Of a DNA stretch of 64,000 nt, positions 22,955 to 35,799 are shown piece by piece. This DNA comes from Siphonodentalium dalli (lineage: Eukaryota; Mollusca; Scaphopoda; Gadilida; Siphonodentaliidae), in assembly GCA_032622095.1 (NCBI GenBank), contig CP136066.1, positions 101,575,319 to 101,639,318 on the forward strand, given 5' to 3'. How positions within the stretch are numbered: the first letter of the stretch is position 1; every line of letters starts with the position of its first letter. A program made the translations under genes and the position numbers. The notes under the pieces were generated by a model. That model was not told the origin of the DNA. It saw nothing but the letters and a program-made list of their open reading frames with translations, and made no database searches.

Positions 22955-23310
22955 TTCTGTACTAAATACTCATTGACGAGTAGCTCCCTTCGTATATATG
23001 CAGATAATAAGTTCAATAAACGACCATAGGCCGTTTGGTGAATTTATTATCTGAACAATTCCCGCAAATTAGTAGGAATCCTGGTAATACGGCCAAATTT
23101 TGTGATACCCAAGTGATAATACGGCCTTATTTCGTTGAACAAAATGTTGGTAATTAACACGTTTTGTGAAATTTGATACCATGCATAGTTGACATTGGTT
23201 AGCATTATTTTGTTGCAATTAATCGATTCTGATAACTAAAGCGTATTTTGAAGAAATGTTGTTGTAACTTGATGATATGGGGACCGTCTGATCGGATTGA
23301 GTACCTTTTA
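22955..23310. mobile_element. Chimeric MITE: family B fragment joined to family F right half
   Basis: 22955-23068 is family B sequence (CTCATTGACGAGTAGCTCCC ... GTAGGAATCCT). From GGTAATACGGCC on it is family F up to GATCGGATTGAGTACCTTTT. Confidence 0.65.
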
Positions 23311-23394
23311 GGTACCAATTGGAACATTCTAGCTTAAGATGTGCAATTTTAATTTCTCGAACTTGGGAATTTTGGTCAGTTTAAAAGGGGATAG

Positions 23395-23465
23395 CTGCAG
23401 TTGGATATTTCAATATGGACACCCCCACAGAGACCATATAGCCACGCAATTGGCGATCAACCATA
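23395..23465. mobile_element. Fragment of hAT-like family G
   Basis: GGACACCCCCACAGAGACCA followed by TATAGCCACGC matches the right end of the element at 27458-28633. Confidence 0.5.
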
Positions 23466-23856
23466 CACAAGAGCCAGCATGGGTCTATAAAATAGTTCGA
23501 TGAAAACAATATAATCAATTTAAAAGCAGATAATTAAAGACATATTATGTACTTATTTCGTTGAATGAAACCAACAATTTAATATCCAAACACTGTCCCA
23601 TTGAAATAATGTCGCAATGAATTAAGATAATCAAAGGTTCCAACCACATCCGACTACCATTTCAGCAGTTGAACTTTACGCACAAATGTAACTAAAAACG
23701 CTCTTCATAAAATGTGCTTTAATTTCGACATTTCGGCCTAAAATGTCAAAAGTCTTGCCCCTAGAGTTTGATATAGGGAAGTTAAAATATTGACGATAAG
23801 TTTTATTCATTTGATGCTGGGGACCGACCAATTATTATATCTATATATTTAGACAC

Positions 23857-24071
23857 TTAACCCTTTCAGTGCTAAGTCCGATTTTTGTATCAACCCATAT
23901 TTCCTTGATCATTTTTCAAATTTATTGATTATAATAATGTGATACATTGATGGAAAGAGCTCTTAGAGCTCTTTCCATCAATGTGTCACATTATTATAAT
24001 CAATACATTTGAAAAATGATCAAGGAAATATGGGTTGATACAAAAATCGGACTTGGCACTGAAAGGGTTAA
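23857..24071. repeat. 215-bp near-perfect palindrome with TTAACCCTTTC ends
   Basis: The ends are TTAACCCTTTCAGTGC and GCACTGAAAGGGTTAA, and the apex is GAAAGAGCTCTTAGAGCTCTTTC. Arms of about 100 bases pair with only a few mismatches. TTAA ends suggest a piggyBac-type MITE. Confidence 0.85.
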
Positions 24072-24565
24072 TTAATGCTCATGGTGATTCAATGAATGTT
24101 GTATGGAGAAAGTGTGTCAAAACAACAGGATTATATGTTGGGAAGTTTAAGCATTTATCGGTCGCGAACAATTTTCAGGTCGCAGTCCCCCACCACACCC
24201 CAATGAAGATTGTCGGATAAATCAGGTTAAAGTTATGTGAAACACTCCTCTGAGGTGTTCCGAACGGAACAACACATACTATTAGTAACATGCCAAAATA
24301 AGTTTTTTTCACATATTTTTTATGTCCAAATAGTCAGAAAATAGCTTCATGACTGTGTAAACGAATTTCACGCCGTAATGTTTATGCCAAATAAAGCGTC
24401 CCGAATAAAGCTGTACATATTTACATTCTCTGGAATAGTAGTCGGATGTGGCTGGAACCTTTGACAATCTTAGTTCATTGCTACATTCTATCAAGGGGGG
24501 GGGGGGGGCAGTGGATTCTAAATGCATAATTGATTTTATTCAACGAAATAAGTACACAATATGTC

Positions 24566-25102
24566 TTTAAAGGCACGGACGGTGTTCGTTGCAGAAATAT
24601 TCATATTTGTTCAAATGGACATCAACAGAAGAAATATTAAAAAAAAAAAATATATATATGTGTTCATATGCCAAACATAATCGGCGCGTAAATAGTATAT
24701 TGTCGTCAAGACGTATGATGGTGTACGTAAACAAGAGCCTGCTCGTGTTACAGAAGTTTTGCTTCTGTTTACATAACACAGCGCAATTCTATTGGTTAAT
24801 CACACACAAATCATATAAACGCTCTTTATTATTTCCATATCAGGAAAACAGTAACAAATAACACTCTTTATGTTGACCATATCCGGATCTAAACAAAAGC
24901 CAGGTAATTTTTGCTTTTGTTTATATATATATATAACAAAGGAAAACAAATTGACAATATCATACTGTTTGTGCCATATTTCTGATTGGTATAAGAACAA
25001 GGTCTGTCTATATTTTACTATTCTTTCTGTTTATGGCGGTTTTTGACGGATGTGAATATTTTAACAGCATACCCACCGCCAACACCGCCCGTATCTTTAA
25101 AT
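24566..25102. mobile_element. TTTAAA-flanked element family E
   Basis: Starts CTTTAAAGGCACGGACGGTG and ends CCGCCCGTATCTTTAAA, with ACACCGCC/GGCGGT inverted motifs near the ends. The interior carries ATTCATATTTGTTCAAATG and GATTGGTATAAGAACAA, shared with copies at 17394, 43312 and 48000. Confidence 0.7.
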
Positions 25103-25387
25103 ATCAACAATTATTAGGTTGACCAGTTGACCTACTTGCGGACGACCGTCCCATCTGCTATCACGACAGCCTGATTCACGTGGCGACACACTCAACAACT
25201 GCCGTGATTAGTTGTCGATATCATAATTGCACGTGAAAACCGATCGCATAAACGTCCTCAGCCATGGAGCGGCCACACACCACACGTCATCTGCTAATCT
25301 CCACATCCTCGCGTCTTAGATCAAGTTTATCAGAGATTTGGTTTATGCGGATCAGGTTCGTATTTACTGTGATAATCCCAGACTGGG
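25103..25387. other. Unique-looking, CpG-containing intergenic segment
   Basis: No repeat match or convincing exon. Contains CACGTG-type cores around 25179 and 25230. Confidence 0.3.
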
Positions 25388-25816
25388 ACATGGCGACAGG
25401 GGTAGGATTGGGGTGGGGTGGTCTCAGTTAGAAATTTCATGCTGACCACCATCACTTGGACATTTCACACCAAAGATATGTTGAAAATGGTATTTTTTTA
25501 TGTTGAAAATGGTCTTTTTGTTTAATTTTCCAACCAGTATTTAATGGGAAATTTGTTGCTTTTATAACAAAGTCGCGTAAAAGTTTTTTTTAGCCATAAG
25601 TTGGCCATTAGTTGGAAATTTTCCAATGTTATCTCAGGACGCTTGAAAATGTCATACATTTGAATAGCACATTGACCAATGAGCGCGGGCGGGGGGGGGG
25701 GGTGAAAATGAAATTCCTCCAAGTTGGGAATTTGGGCCGGTTCAAGTGGGTGCAGGAAATTTCAAGAACAACCCCCCCCCCCCCCACAACGGAAACCATA
25801 TGTAGCCACGTCCCTG
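25388..25816. mobile_element. Decayed hAT-like family G copy
   Basis: Bounded by GGGACATGGCGACAGGGG and GTAGCCACGTCCCTG, with internal GGAAATTT motifs and long G and C runs like the 27458-28633 element. Confidence 0.55.
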
Positions 25817-25995
25817 ATCTCAACATATTTATCAAAGACAGACCAAATGTTTCGAACAAGGCCTTAAGCTGGAAATCCCGTCTATATATATATAAGCTCA
25901 CACGTGCTTGTAACTGAAAAAAAAATGGCTCCACCTCCGTTGCGAACACAACTCGTGATAGCAACATCGGAATTTAGCTCTATTTCCTGTTTATT

Positions 25996-26769
25996 ATGCC
26001 CCCGACCTTCGGGGCATATGGCAGGGGGTCCGTCCAACCGTGTTATTAAGGTGATATGACCGCCCGTCTGTCCGTCCGAACATATCACCTTAATTGTAAA
26101 TCGGAAGTTAATTATCGGATTCCGTTGTCCTTGGTATATGGTGGTACGGGTTTCGTCAATTCATTTTTACCAGAGTTACGGGCCTTGTTTGACTTAGATA
26201 TTTCCGTCCGTCAGTATGTCCGTCCGAACATATCACTTTGTAACTCTGGTGTTAATTATCGGATTTCGTTGTCGTTTGTCATGGTGATAGCACAGGCTGC
26301 ATGGGGTGGGGGTATCGACATACTACGGGGTTTCGTCCATTAATATTTACCAGAGTTACGGCCATTGTATGACTTGGAAATTTGTGAATTTTGTGTCCGT
26401 TCGAACATTTACCACATTGTAACTCAGGTATTAATTATCGGATTAGTTGTCCTTTGGTACGGTGATAGCGCAGGGTGGGCAAAGTGGGTTTCGTCAATTT
26501 AGTTTTACCAGAGTTACGGCCCTTGTTTTACTTGGAAATGTGTGAATTGTGTGTTCATCCACTTTGTAACTCGGGTATTAATTTTGTTGTCCTTTGGCAT
26601 GGTGATAATTTTTACCAGAGTTACGGCCCTTGTTTGACTTGGACATTTGTTAATTTTGTGTCCCTCTGAACATAATCACATTGTAACTCAGGTGTTAATT
26701 ATCGGATTCGTTGTCCTTTGGCATGGTGATAGCACAGCTCAGGGAACGGATACCGACTTACTTCACCCT
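25996..26769. repeat. Tandem array of degenerate about 170-bp units, left part
   Basis: Opens with the palindrome GCCCCCGACCTTCGGGGC, then repeated units containing TTTACCAGAGTTACGGCC, TTGTAACTC and GTTAATTATCGGATT. The array is interrupted at about 26770 and continues at about 28800. Confidence 0.7.
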
Positions 26770-28800
26770 AAATCTAGTTGGATAAAATGTCTACGCAACA
26801 AGATTGAGTAACGGGTACACAACGGTGACAAATCAATATATCTGTTTGGGATTTAAACACGTTGATTGAAAGTTTTAGGAACAATAACTCAATTTAAAAC
26901 ACAGTGCATCTATACTGGTAGTCACTTCGAGATTTTTAATCTACGTTTCAACAATGTTTGGATCTATACATGCAACATTGAGATGGGTGAGATGGTCGAT
27001 ATTTATGTCAGAACTTCATAAGTTCATCACATCATTAAAGAATAAACATTTTGAAGCAGAGGTTCTAATTGCATCGACACCACAAACAATCCTGACATAT
27101 GAATCAAATCATATCACAGAATAATTTAATATCTTCCAACAACCCATTATCGGATACTATATCGGGAATTTAATAAATTTCCTGATATTTCCAATTCTGA
27201 CACGCCCGCTAATTCTGGATATATCATCCAGGTCAGTTTTGAGAATTCTTGAGAATTCTTCCAAAAAAAATTAAAGGTTGAGTATAGCTATTGCCTGCAC
27301 GCAACGGCCGAGTAACATTCACACAACAACTGGTCATCCAACCCTACTCGACCCACAACAGTTTAGATAGGTGATGTGCGCAAACTACAGTTGATTGTGT
27401 GTTGGGTAAATTTTCAATCAACTAGTTGAATAGATATTCAAACAACAGTTGTATAATCAGGGATGTGGCTAGAGGGGGGTGGGGGTGTCTCACCCCCAGC
27501 AGAGAGCTATATTTTCAATAGTTGGAAATTCCTAATTTCAGGTAAAAACAATTTATTGGGGGGAATTTCTTGTTTTTCGACCAATATTTGCATATGTTCC
27601 TATTTTTGGTCAAAAATTTTGACAGAAATGGTAATCAGTTGGAAATTTTCCAACCTTAAGGAGGTGACAGGTTGGAAATTTCCAACACTTGGAAAGCTTG
27701 TGTCCTGGTCCCTCCCCCGTGGCCAAAAACTTCTAGTTAATTTAAGAAAACAATATTGTCATACAATTGGTCAACATGGTCATTGGAATTGTCATCAGTT
27801 GGAAATTTTCCAACCTAAGTGGGGGTGTAGGGTTTGAAATTTCCAACAGTAGTAAGGCTTGAGGCTAGTCTAGATGTTAGGATTTTGCGATTTTCTTGTC
27901 CAGATTTCAAAATTTTCGCACACCGGGCCGAACCATGGTCGGCCCGGTGTGTCATTGCCCCATCCACATGGCCAATACAAAACTGCTAATTAGTTTAGCA
28001 AAACAATAATTTACTACATTTGGTCAAACTTGTAGACATAAATGGTCATCAGTTGAAGAATTTTCCAACCTGAGGGGGAATATGAGGTTTGAAATTTCCA
28101 ACACTAGGAAAGCTTCAGTTGAGGCCAGTCTAGATGCTAGGATTTGCGATTTCCTTGTATAGTTTTCAAAATTTTCTCACACCGGGCCGAACAACCATGG
28201 TCGGCCCGGTGTTTCCTGGTCTGTTGTCTGTAGCTGTGTGCATTTGTCTGGAATTAGATCACTAGTTGTTTTTTTTGGGGGGCAATTTTCAGGTTAAAAT
28301 ATCTTAATGTTCTCATACTGGGAAAATAGACGCATGGTTTATGAATATATAGGAAATTCGACCTGAGCATGAGGTACAAGGGGGGGGGGGGTGCAAATGG
28401 AATTATGCAAAAAAAGTTGTGTTGGTGCGATTCCGACTCAAGGGGAGGGGGGGGGGTGCAAATGGAATTATGCAAAAAGTTGTGTTGGTGCGATTCCGAC
28501 TCAAGGGGAGGGGGTGCAAATGGAATTATGCAAAAAGTTGTGTTGGTGTGATTCAGACTCAAGGGGGGGGGGGTGCAGTTGGAAATTTCCAAGGTGGACA
28601 CCCCCCAGCGGAGACCCTCTAGCCACATCCCTGTGTATAAGTAACAAACAACCTTTGGTAGTACATTATTCTACAAACAACGTTGTGTAAATTGTATTCA
28701 ACAAAACTGTCATGCAACATTTTACACAACGTATATAGGTGCTGTTGGCAAACAATGGTTGATTACCTGTTGTGTAACATTTTATCCAACTAGATTAAGG
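26770..28800. mobile_element. 2-kb element with inverted ends, carrying a nested hAT-like element
   Basis: Left end AATCTAGTTGGATAAAATGT and right end ACATTTTATCCAACTAGATT are inverted, followed by CAACA-type subterminal repeats. It is inserted in the tandem array and contains 27458-28633. Confidence 0.65.
27458..28633. mobile_element. hAT-like element family G with target duplication
   Basis: The ends are CAGGGATGTGGCTAGAGGG and CCCTCTAGCCACATCCCTG. The flanks TGTATAAT and TGTATAAG form an 8-base duplication with one mismatch. The interior holds two to three tandem blocks of about 245 bases, each with an ACCGGGCCGA ... TCGGCCCGGT hairpin (27919-27951, 28179-28212), then three blocks of about 60 bases with G runs (28381-28570). 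No transposase frame is present. Confidence 0.8.
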
Positions 28801-29090
28801 TGTACAGGTTTCGTCTATTCATTTTTACCAAATTTACGGCCCTTAAAATTTTTGAAGCCCTTTGAATTGGGAATTTTTTTTATTTTGTATCCGTATGGAA
28901 ATTTCAGCTTGTAATATGGTCATGGATCATTGGATTTGGTTGTGCCTTGGTGTATTGATAGCCCAGTTTAAGAGAAAGGATACCCACTTTAGAAAATAAA
29001 ACAAATCTCCATCCATACGAATATTTAGTATAAACCACTCTCTAAACTGAGCGTCGGGGGTATATGCCAAGCTTGGCGTTGCACTTGTTA
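28801..29090. repeat. Tandem array, right part after the nested insertion
   Basis: Resumes TTCATTTTTACCAAATTTACGG and closes with GGTATATGCCAAGCTTGGCGTTGC, as such arrays usually do. Confidence 0.55.
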
Positions 29091-29689
29091 GACTAAAGTT
29101 TAACATTTCGTAAACGTTTGAAGGGTTGTTGGGCGCTGAAACGAACCATTTTAGTTAAGAGTCCTCATGCCCGGAATTTTACAGAGTATATAAGTGTTAT
29201 GAAAGTGACCAACTGTCTTGGCAACATTGGAAACGGGTGCTATACGTAAGCAGGAACATTGTGTCTACAAAACATATAAGTATCTGTTTTGTATGGACAT
29301 ATATTACTGGCTTATACAGCGGAGGGTGATCCGTATTGAAGTTTTTCTGAGCGATATTGGGAGAGTAATATACAAGTTTATTGAAAATGTTCATTTTGAC
29401 ACTTTTGTGATAATCGGTGCCATTGAAACAATATTTGTTTGCATATATGTCTAACTTTTACTTCCGAAGGAAACGAATATCTTACATAGGATCTGTTGCT
29501 GCAATTAATTCTGGACAAAAGACAAAATTGGGGGGGGGGGGGGGAATATTCGAATGCCTTAAATCATTTTCATTCGAAAATAGACATTTTTCAGTATTTT
29601 CGTTAGCAGTTTCCATGGTAATAAGAGTTTTGCTTTTTTTACTAAAATAGTAAATCCAAAACGACGTGTTTTAGTGTCATAGAGATCTG

Positions 29690-30315
29690 CTGAGAGTAAG
29701 TTACCTATATACTGAAACTTGTAGATGCCACTGAAATATGGCTAGTCATGCTCTGTAGTATAAGGTTTTAAGTGCATTCTGCCCCACAGAATCACACAAA
29801 ATGTGTGGAAATTGGTGATTTCGGTGTTTAAAAATAAAATTGTATTATCATTTGGATATGATGGGCACCAACGTAGCACGGAAGCTGGAAATATAATAAT
29901 GGACGATCAAGTTATGGAGGGAAATAAATTGTTGGATGTCTGTGTTTTTTTTAAATTTTCAATTTCAATTTTTCAATTATTTTAATGGCGATTTTTTTTA
30001 AGTTGATCTTGACCTTATATGTCATAGTGGCTCAGTGCATTTGATAGACCATTATTTGAGTTCACATGATTTCTTCAAACACAAGACTCATTGTTCCCCA
30101 ACAGTGACCTTTTGCCACGGAAACCAGATTATTTCAACACATGACCTTTACCCGGGCACACCTCCAAATGTTTTTCCCGAGATCCCACCCTAAATATCAA
30201 CAATGATTCACGCTTAATTAGTCCAGTATGTCACGATTTTGCAATTTGTTTTGCCATTTATAAGCCACTGGACTAGTGCTAACGATGTGCCACGGGCCGC
30301 CTTACAAGCGAGAAC
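29690..30315. promoter_or_regulatory. Repeat-poor island 3
   Basis: About 600 bases of moderately GC-rich, apparently single-copy sequence between a nested repeat block and a TTAA MITE. No coding potential is evident. It is a possible conserved non-coding segment by context only. Confidence 0.2.
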
Positions 30316-30760
30316 TTAAAGTTGCATTATCCGAATTAACGCTTCCAAATTACTAATTCTTTGGCTTCGGGTGTAAAAAATATTTGAAGCTCAGAGTGAT
30401 CAGATATGGATTTTTGAAGTTTGTTATTTCTCGAGATGTGCAATTATTTGTGGCCCAGAAAAACATCGTCAAACGGACGGTCTCGGGCAAAATTGCGGAT
30501 GAAGATGGATAAAATCTAAAATCAAGTGGTAATACGGCCAAATTTCGTGACACTTATGTGAAAATACGACCATATTTCGTTGAACAAAATGTTGATAAAT
30601 AACACATTTTGGGAAATTTTATACCATAGTTGACACGAGGGGTTAGCATTATTTTGTTGCAATTAATCGATTCTGATAACTAAAGCGTATTTAAAAGAAA
30701 TGTTGTTGTTGGTGCATCTTGATGATTTGGGGACCGTCTGATCGGATTAAGTACCTTTAA
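30316..30760. mobile_element. TTAA-flanked MITE family F, complete
   Basis: TTAAAGTTGCATTATCCG to GATCGGATTAAGTACCTTTAA, flanked by TTAA on both sides. Confidence 0.8.
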
Positions 30761-30889
30761 TTCGTCATTCGAACTATATGCGAGTTTGGAACAGCAAACA
30801 GCAAATCGCAGCAAAAGAGAGTTGCAAATATTTCCGGGTGTGACTTTGCGCGGTATTGAAAATAATATATATTTATCTTACGACTTACC

Positions 30890-31760
30890 TTTGATATACC
30901 CTACATACAACACCCCTCGTCCGATCGTCACCAAAGTTCACATGGATCCTTTGGGATACTATATACTAGATGTGAGCGATAAAATTGTTCCGCATTTCGT
31001 TGAAAAACATGGCTACCGCCAGCCATCTTGGATTTTACTCTTTCCGTGACTAAATACTTTGGCTCTCCTTACAGTCCACAATCCTCGTCCGATCGTCACC
31101 AGACTCCCTATCAATCTTCAGAATGGGAGCCATCGATTTTTTTTTCAAAATAAAAAAAAAAAAAAACCTCATCTAATTTTAATTATTTTGGATGATAAAC
31201 ATGGCCACCGGCAGCCATATTATATTTTACTCTATTCCATGACGAAATCCTTTGGCACGTCATGCAGACACCCCCTCATCCAATCGTCGCCAAACTCCAT
31301 GTGGATCATCTGGTCATCTGGGTGACCACTAGATGGGAACTATCGACTTTTTGTTCCGAATTTAGTTTATAAACATGGCCGCCAGCCGCCATCTTGGATT
31401 CTAATTTCTACTCTTTGCATGACTAAATCCTTCGCCATACCCTTCAGGCGACATCCCTCATCCGATTGTCACTAAATACTTCATATGGATTTTCGGGTTG
31501 GTGACTATTATAGATGGGAGCCATCAAACTTTCGTTATAAAACATGGCCGCTGGCGACCATTTTGGATTTCGCATTTGAATCCATCGGCACGCCCTGCAA
31601 TCGGCATTTATTGGAGATATGTTTAAAAAAAATGTGCAGACATGCTCAGGATCACTTCCAAATGAGAGATCGAATTTAAACGACATTCCATCAAAAACAT
31701 GGCTGTCGGCAGGTATCTTAGATTTTTCTCTTTGGATCACTAAATACTTTATAAACATTT
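30890..31760. repeat. Tandem array of about 175-bp units with GCCATCTTGG motif
   Basis: Four to five units each contain CCTCRTCCGATCGTCACCAA and AAACATGGCCGCCNGCCGCC-type sequence. The unit near 31374 has GCCGCCATCTTGG, a perfect YY1-type site. Inverted relatives occur at about 33020-33380 and 34400-34740. Confidence 0.7.
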
Positions 31761-31959
31761 AAACTTTCCGCGTTCCTTGTCGCCCCATTGACTGAATAAT
31801 GTATGGCGTTATCCCACCTCCTCAACTTGAGCTACAGTGTCATGGCACTTTCATTCATTTGCCTGACAAGCGGACATTCAAGCTGCAAAACAGAGTTAAG
31901 CCCCCCTCGCTACGCTATGTCTGACGCTGCCGGCATGTGTATTTTCTTAATTAAATATA

Positions 31960-32240
31960 ACATGTTTTATTGAAGTGTTTTGTCAGTTACAATTCATTCT
32001 GGCTTGATCTGGACAATTTTCAAATGAATATGGACAGGTCAGTTTCTCAGAATAATACAGAATTAATTGTAACATACAAAAGTCTCGAAATAAATAAATA
32101 GATTTGTGATTTCTTCACATTATGTGTAGGTGCTGGCAGCGGTAAGTCCTGCGTAGCAGGGGACTGAACTCTACATGGAGCTTGGCGGACATTTGGCTTC
32201 AGGAAATTCTTACTAATTTGATGACAAATCGAACCGCATG
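31960..32240. repeat. Fold-back repeat shared with 51340-51710
   Basis: CAGTTACAATTCATTCTGGC ... CAGAATTAATTGTAAC pairs with itself, followed by a GGGGACTGAACTCT tail also present at 51670. Confidence 0.55.
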
Positions 32241-32381
32241 TCTTAAGAGGGAGGTCACGTGACATTGTGATCCATTTTGCTTAGGGAATTTTGTGCAAAT
32301 CTCCGGAACAAAAGTTACAAGAAAACTAAGATGCATGCATCAGGTCGCCCGTGAACTATTATCATAGAATTCTTGTAGCTA

Positions 32382-32763
32382 TCTATTATACATTTTGGAA
32401 TATCTGTATGCATGTGTGTATGAATGCATGTATCTATGTGTGTTATAACAGTTATAGACTCGAACACTGCTCGACGGATTTGGTATTTAACGTGTCAACT
32501 TGACATCGCTCATATATGCATGTTTCTGGACCTTGACCGATCCGACTAAAATTTTGTGTGTAGGACTACTTTGATCCCGGGAGCAATATGGACGGGTCCA
32601 ATTTCACGTGCGACCATGTCATCGAACGTGCTGATATAGGCATGTTTCTGGACCAATTGAACAATAGTTTGTCCAGACGCTGTATATACCGGGCACTGCC
32701 CAGATGGAGGCGATCACAAAGAAATCCCTAAATAGCCCGAACGAAGTCGAGTACATCAGCTAG
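32382..32763 (+). mobile_element. Non-autonomous Helitron, 382 bp
   Basis: It begins TCTATTATACATTTTGGAAT after A and ends CAGCTAG before T. The degenerate hairpin CCCGAACGAAGTCGAG lies 12 bases before the CTAG end. 5'-TC, 3'-CTRR, a subterminal hairpin and insertion between A and T are Helitron hallmarks. Confidence 0.75.
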
Positions 32764-33019
32764 TATTATATATTTCTATATTTAGTTACAAACTATATAC
32801 CTGTATATTGTACAAAGAAATGTTTGACAAATGTATCTATATCAATATTACCATAGGGGTAATTAAAAATAGATACGACGATACAAAATTTTGAAGGGAG
32901 CATGTGATTGTGAGGAATAATAGAATCATAGGTAAATTTAATTTATGGACGCTTGTTAATTTTCATTGGACTACATGTATCAGGTAAATTTTATATTTCA
33001 AATGACAGGAATGCGGAAA

Positions 33020-33380
33020 GTTGAACTACCTAAGTAATACTGGCTATCCGAATGAAGAGATATACATAAAAACCAAAATAGAAGATGACTGCTGGCGACA
33101 ATGTTTTCCAAAGAAATTCAAAGCATTCGATAGCTCCCATCTAGTGGTCACCCCGATTATCAATATGAAGTTTGGTGACTATCAGATGAGGGATGTGGTC
33201 TGTATACAGGTGCTAAAGAATTCAGTCATGCAAAGAGTAAGATACAAAATTGCTGCCTGTGGTCATGTTTTTTAACGAAATTCGGAAAAATTAGATTACT
33301 CTCATCCTGGTTATCCAGAAGATCATTGTGGAATCTGGTGACGATCGGACAAGGGATGTCGTCTGTAGGATCAACCAAAT
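33020..33380. repeat. Inverted relative of the 175-bp tandem family
   Basis: Contains TTGGTGACTATCAGATGAGG and ACGAAATTCGGAAAAA-type sequence. The 84-codon open frame here is repeat-derived. Confidence 0.5.
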
Positions 33381-33399
33381 TATTTAACCATAAAAATAG

Positions 33400-34380
33400 T
33401 AAAATTAAAGATCAACTGATAGAAAGTGTTCCGTAACGCGACACTCATCGGTGGTTTTCACTTCACAATATTCAATCAGAATTAATGTATTTGCAAAGTC
33501 GCGCGGTCAGCCATTTTAAATCTAAACAATAATGAGTCAAGTTAGGCAAAAATTTCTCTCCACGAGTTCCTATACCAAATATGAACAATCATGTCTATTC
33601 AGCAAATTACATTGTGCACGGTTCGTGGATATTCGTTCCCGATTTAAAACTGAAGGTTCCATGAGTTTAAATTCAAAATGGTCGACCTTATTTGCAAACT
33701 GATACGACATGTGAACGGGTACGTGTGTATGTGATTAATCAAAACGTCTGGGGCCATACTTGTGGGTGGGGTTGTTGGTGAATAAATGATAAGAAATTGT
33801 AACTGGGTTTAGTGTATAATTGCCACAACTCAGAACTGGGCAATTACAAAGGCAAAAACATAAGTTGCAATCCCAAGTTCCAATCACAAGATTAAAACAA
33901 TATCACAATGCCATGCTTTCAAAAAATTTGAATTTAACCATCGAAGAGTTATAATAGACACATAAAAACCAGGACCCACCCTTCCGAGGCCGACCTCTCG
34001 CGCCATGAATAGAATCACGATCGATGTACATCGCGTGTAGTTTAAAGATCGAAACTTGATACTACTGTATTTTGCCAAACAGCCTGCTGATCTACGAATG
34101 TGCATATATGCAACCACAGTACCGAGTACCGGCGGTACTGCACACCAGTATCGGTACCGCAAAAATGCCCGAGTACCGGCGGTACCGGTACTGCGTACCG
34201 TTGAGAAGCCTGGATGGAATTGTTGTATAAAAAACAACACTACATGTAAATATAAAATAAAACAGTGCTACATCTTATTACAGATTATTTCCACATATAA
34301 TCAGTGACTACAGGCAGTCTGACAAAATAAAGTTTCAGTGACACTCTATCCGAAGAGGGGGGTAATTTCATATGTTACAG
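33400..34380. other. Intergenic; short GTACCGG repeat
   Basis: No gene. 34120-34200 contains repeated GAGTACCGGCGGTAC palindromes. Confidence 0.4.
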
Positions 34381-34399
34381 TGAATGGAGCGATTATGAA

Positions 34400-34740
34400 T
34401 CTGGAAAGCTGAAATTTCTAAGTAATACTAGATATCGACATGACGCGATAACATATAACGTAAATGCAATATGGCCGCTGGCGACCATTTTTTCCTATGA
34501 AATTCAAAAAATATTTGATAGCTCTCATCTAATAGATCAATATCAAGATAAATATGAAGTTTGGTGATGATCGGATGAGTGAAGTGGACTGTGGTCTGTG
34601 CTAAGGGGTTTAGTAATGCTAATGGTAACATCCAAAATCGCTGTCAGTGGCACGTTTTTTTAACGAAATTCGGAAAAACTACACTACTCCCGTCTTGTTG
34701 TTATCCCGAAGTATTAATGATGAAACTATATATCGACAGA
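34400..34740. repeat. Second inverted relative of the 175-bp tandem family
   Basis: Shares GATCGGATGAG, TTTGGTGATGATC and TTAACGAAATTCGGAAAAAC with 33020-33380. Confidence 0.5.
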
Positions 34741-34789
34741 ATATTTTATTTTTATAGACAAAAGACAACCTAAATGGGTGACAACAATA

Positions 34790-35135
34790 TATATGAATAA
34801 TAAAGTTTATATTTAAAAAAAAAGTAAATTAATAATTAATTAAAAAAATTGACATAATAATTTCAATAATATTTTTATATTTAAAACAGTAAATTAATAA
34901 TTGCCACTTTTAAATTTAAATTTAATTAAAATTAATTTTATCGGCTTCCTTAAAAATATTCTTACCTTAATATTTTTATATGCACTTTATAAACTTCATT
35001 GAGTCATCTTTGTAATGTATTGAGTTTGATATCTTTTGTTAACAGTTTATAAATCATGTATGTCTCATGTTTGTTATATTTTATGTGTTTATTATGATTA
35101 AATAAAGTTATCATTTAAAATAAATGTATTCACTT
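34790..35135. other. Very AT-rich segment
   Basis: Runs of A/T with TTAATAATTAATTAA-type sequence and several AATAAA-like hexamers. No exon is visible; it may be the 3' end of an old retroelement. Confidence 0.3.
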
Positions 35136-35240
35136 TCTAAATTATTATTTCACAAAAAACCTCAAATACCCCAAAACACAATAGTTTAGATTCGCCAATT
35201 AGTTAATCCGATTGCCTATAACACTAAGCACATAGGCCGC

Positions 35241-35600
35241 TTACACCTTTTAAATGGAGCCGGCCGCTTACACTTTATAGAATGAAAGAACGAAAAGTTG
35301 AATAAAATCAACAAATTTGTGAATTTAAAAACAATTCAAACGTTAATGTTTTCCATGTCATAACCCGGACATATGTACTAAATTTCAGTCATGTCCATTT
35401 ATAAACAAAGAAGATAATGCGACATCAAATCCGCTTACACCTTTTATTTTGGAGCCGGTCGCATACACTTTATAGTGTGTTTCAGAATGAAAAAGTTGAA
35501 TAAAATCAACAAATTTGTGAATTTAAAAACAATTCAAACGTTATTGTATTCCATGTCCCAGCCCGGACATATTTCAATAATATTCATTGAGAAACAACGG
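35241..35600. repeat. Two tandem copies of a roughly 180-bp unit
   Basis: CGCTTACACCTTTTA, GGAGCCGG, CACTTTATAG and GAATAAAATCAACAAATTTG recur at 35241 and 35427. A third truncated start is near 35625. Confidence 0.75.
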
Positions 35601-35799
35601 ACCAAACGCCATATATAACCCTCGGCCTCGGCATACACTTTATAGTGTGTCCCGAGCTGGCCCAGGTCGACTGGGGCGAGTGGGCCCTGGGGCGAGTGGG
35701 CCGGTTTCCGGCACCTTTTATAATCGTGAGCAAGCTTCCTTAATTTGCAGCAGGTATCCGTTTGTGCGTAGTTTAATTTAGAAAGTTCCCCAATTAATA

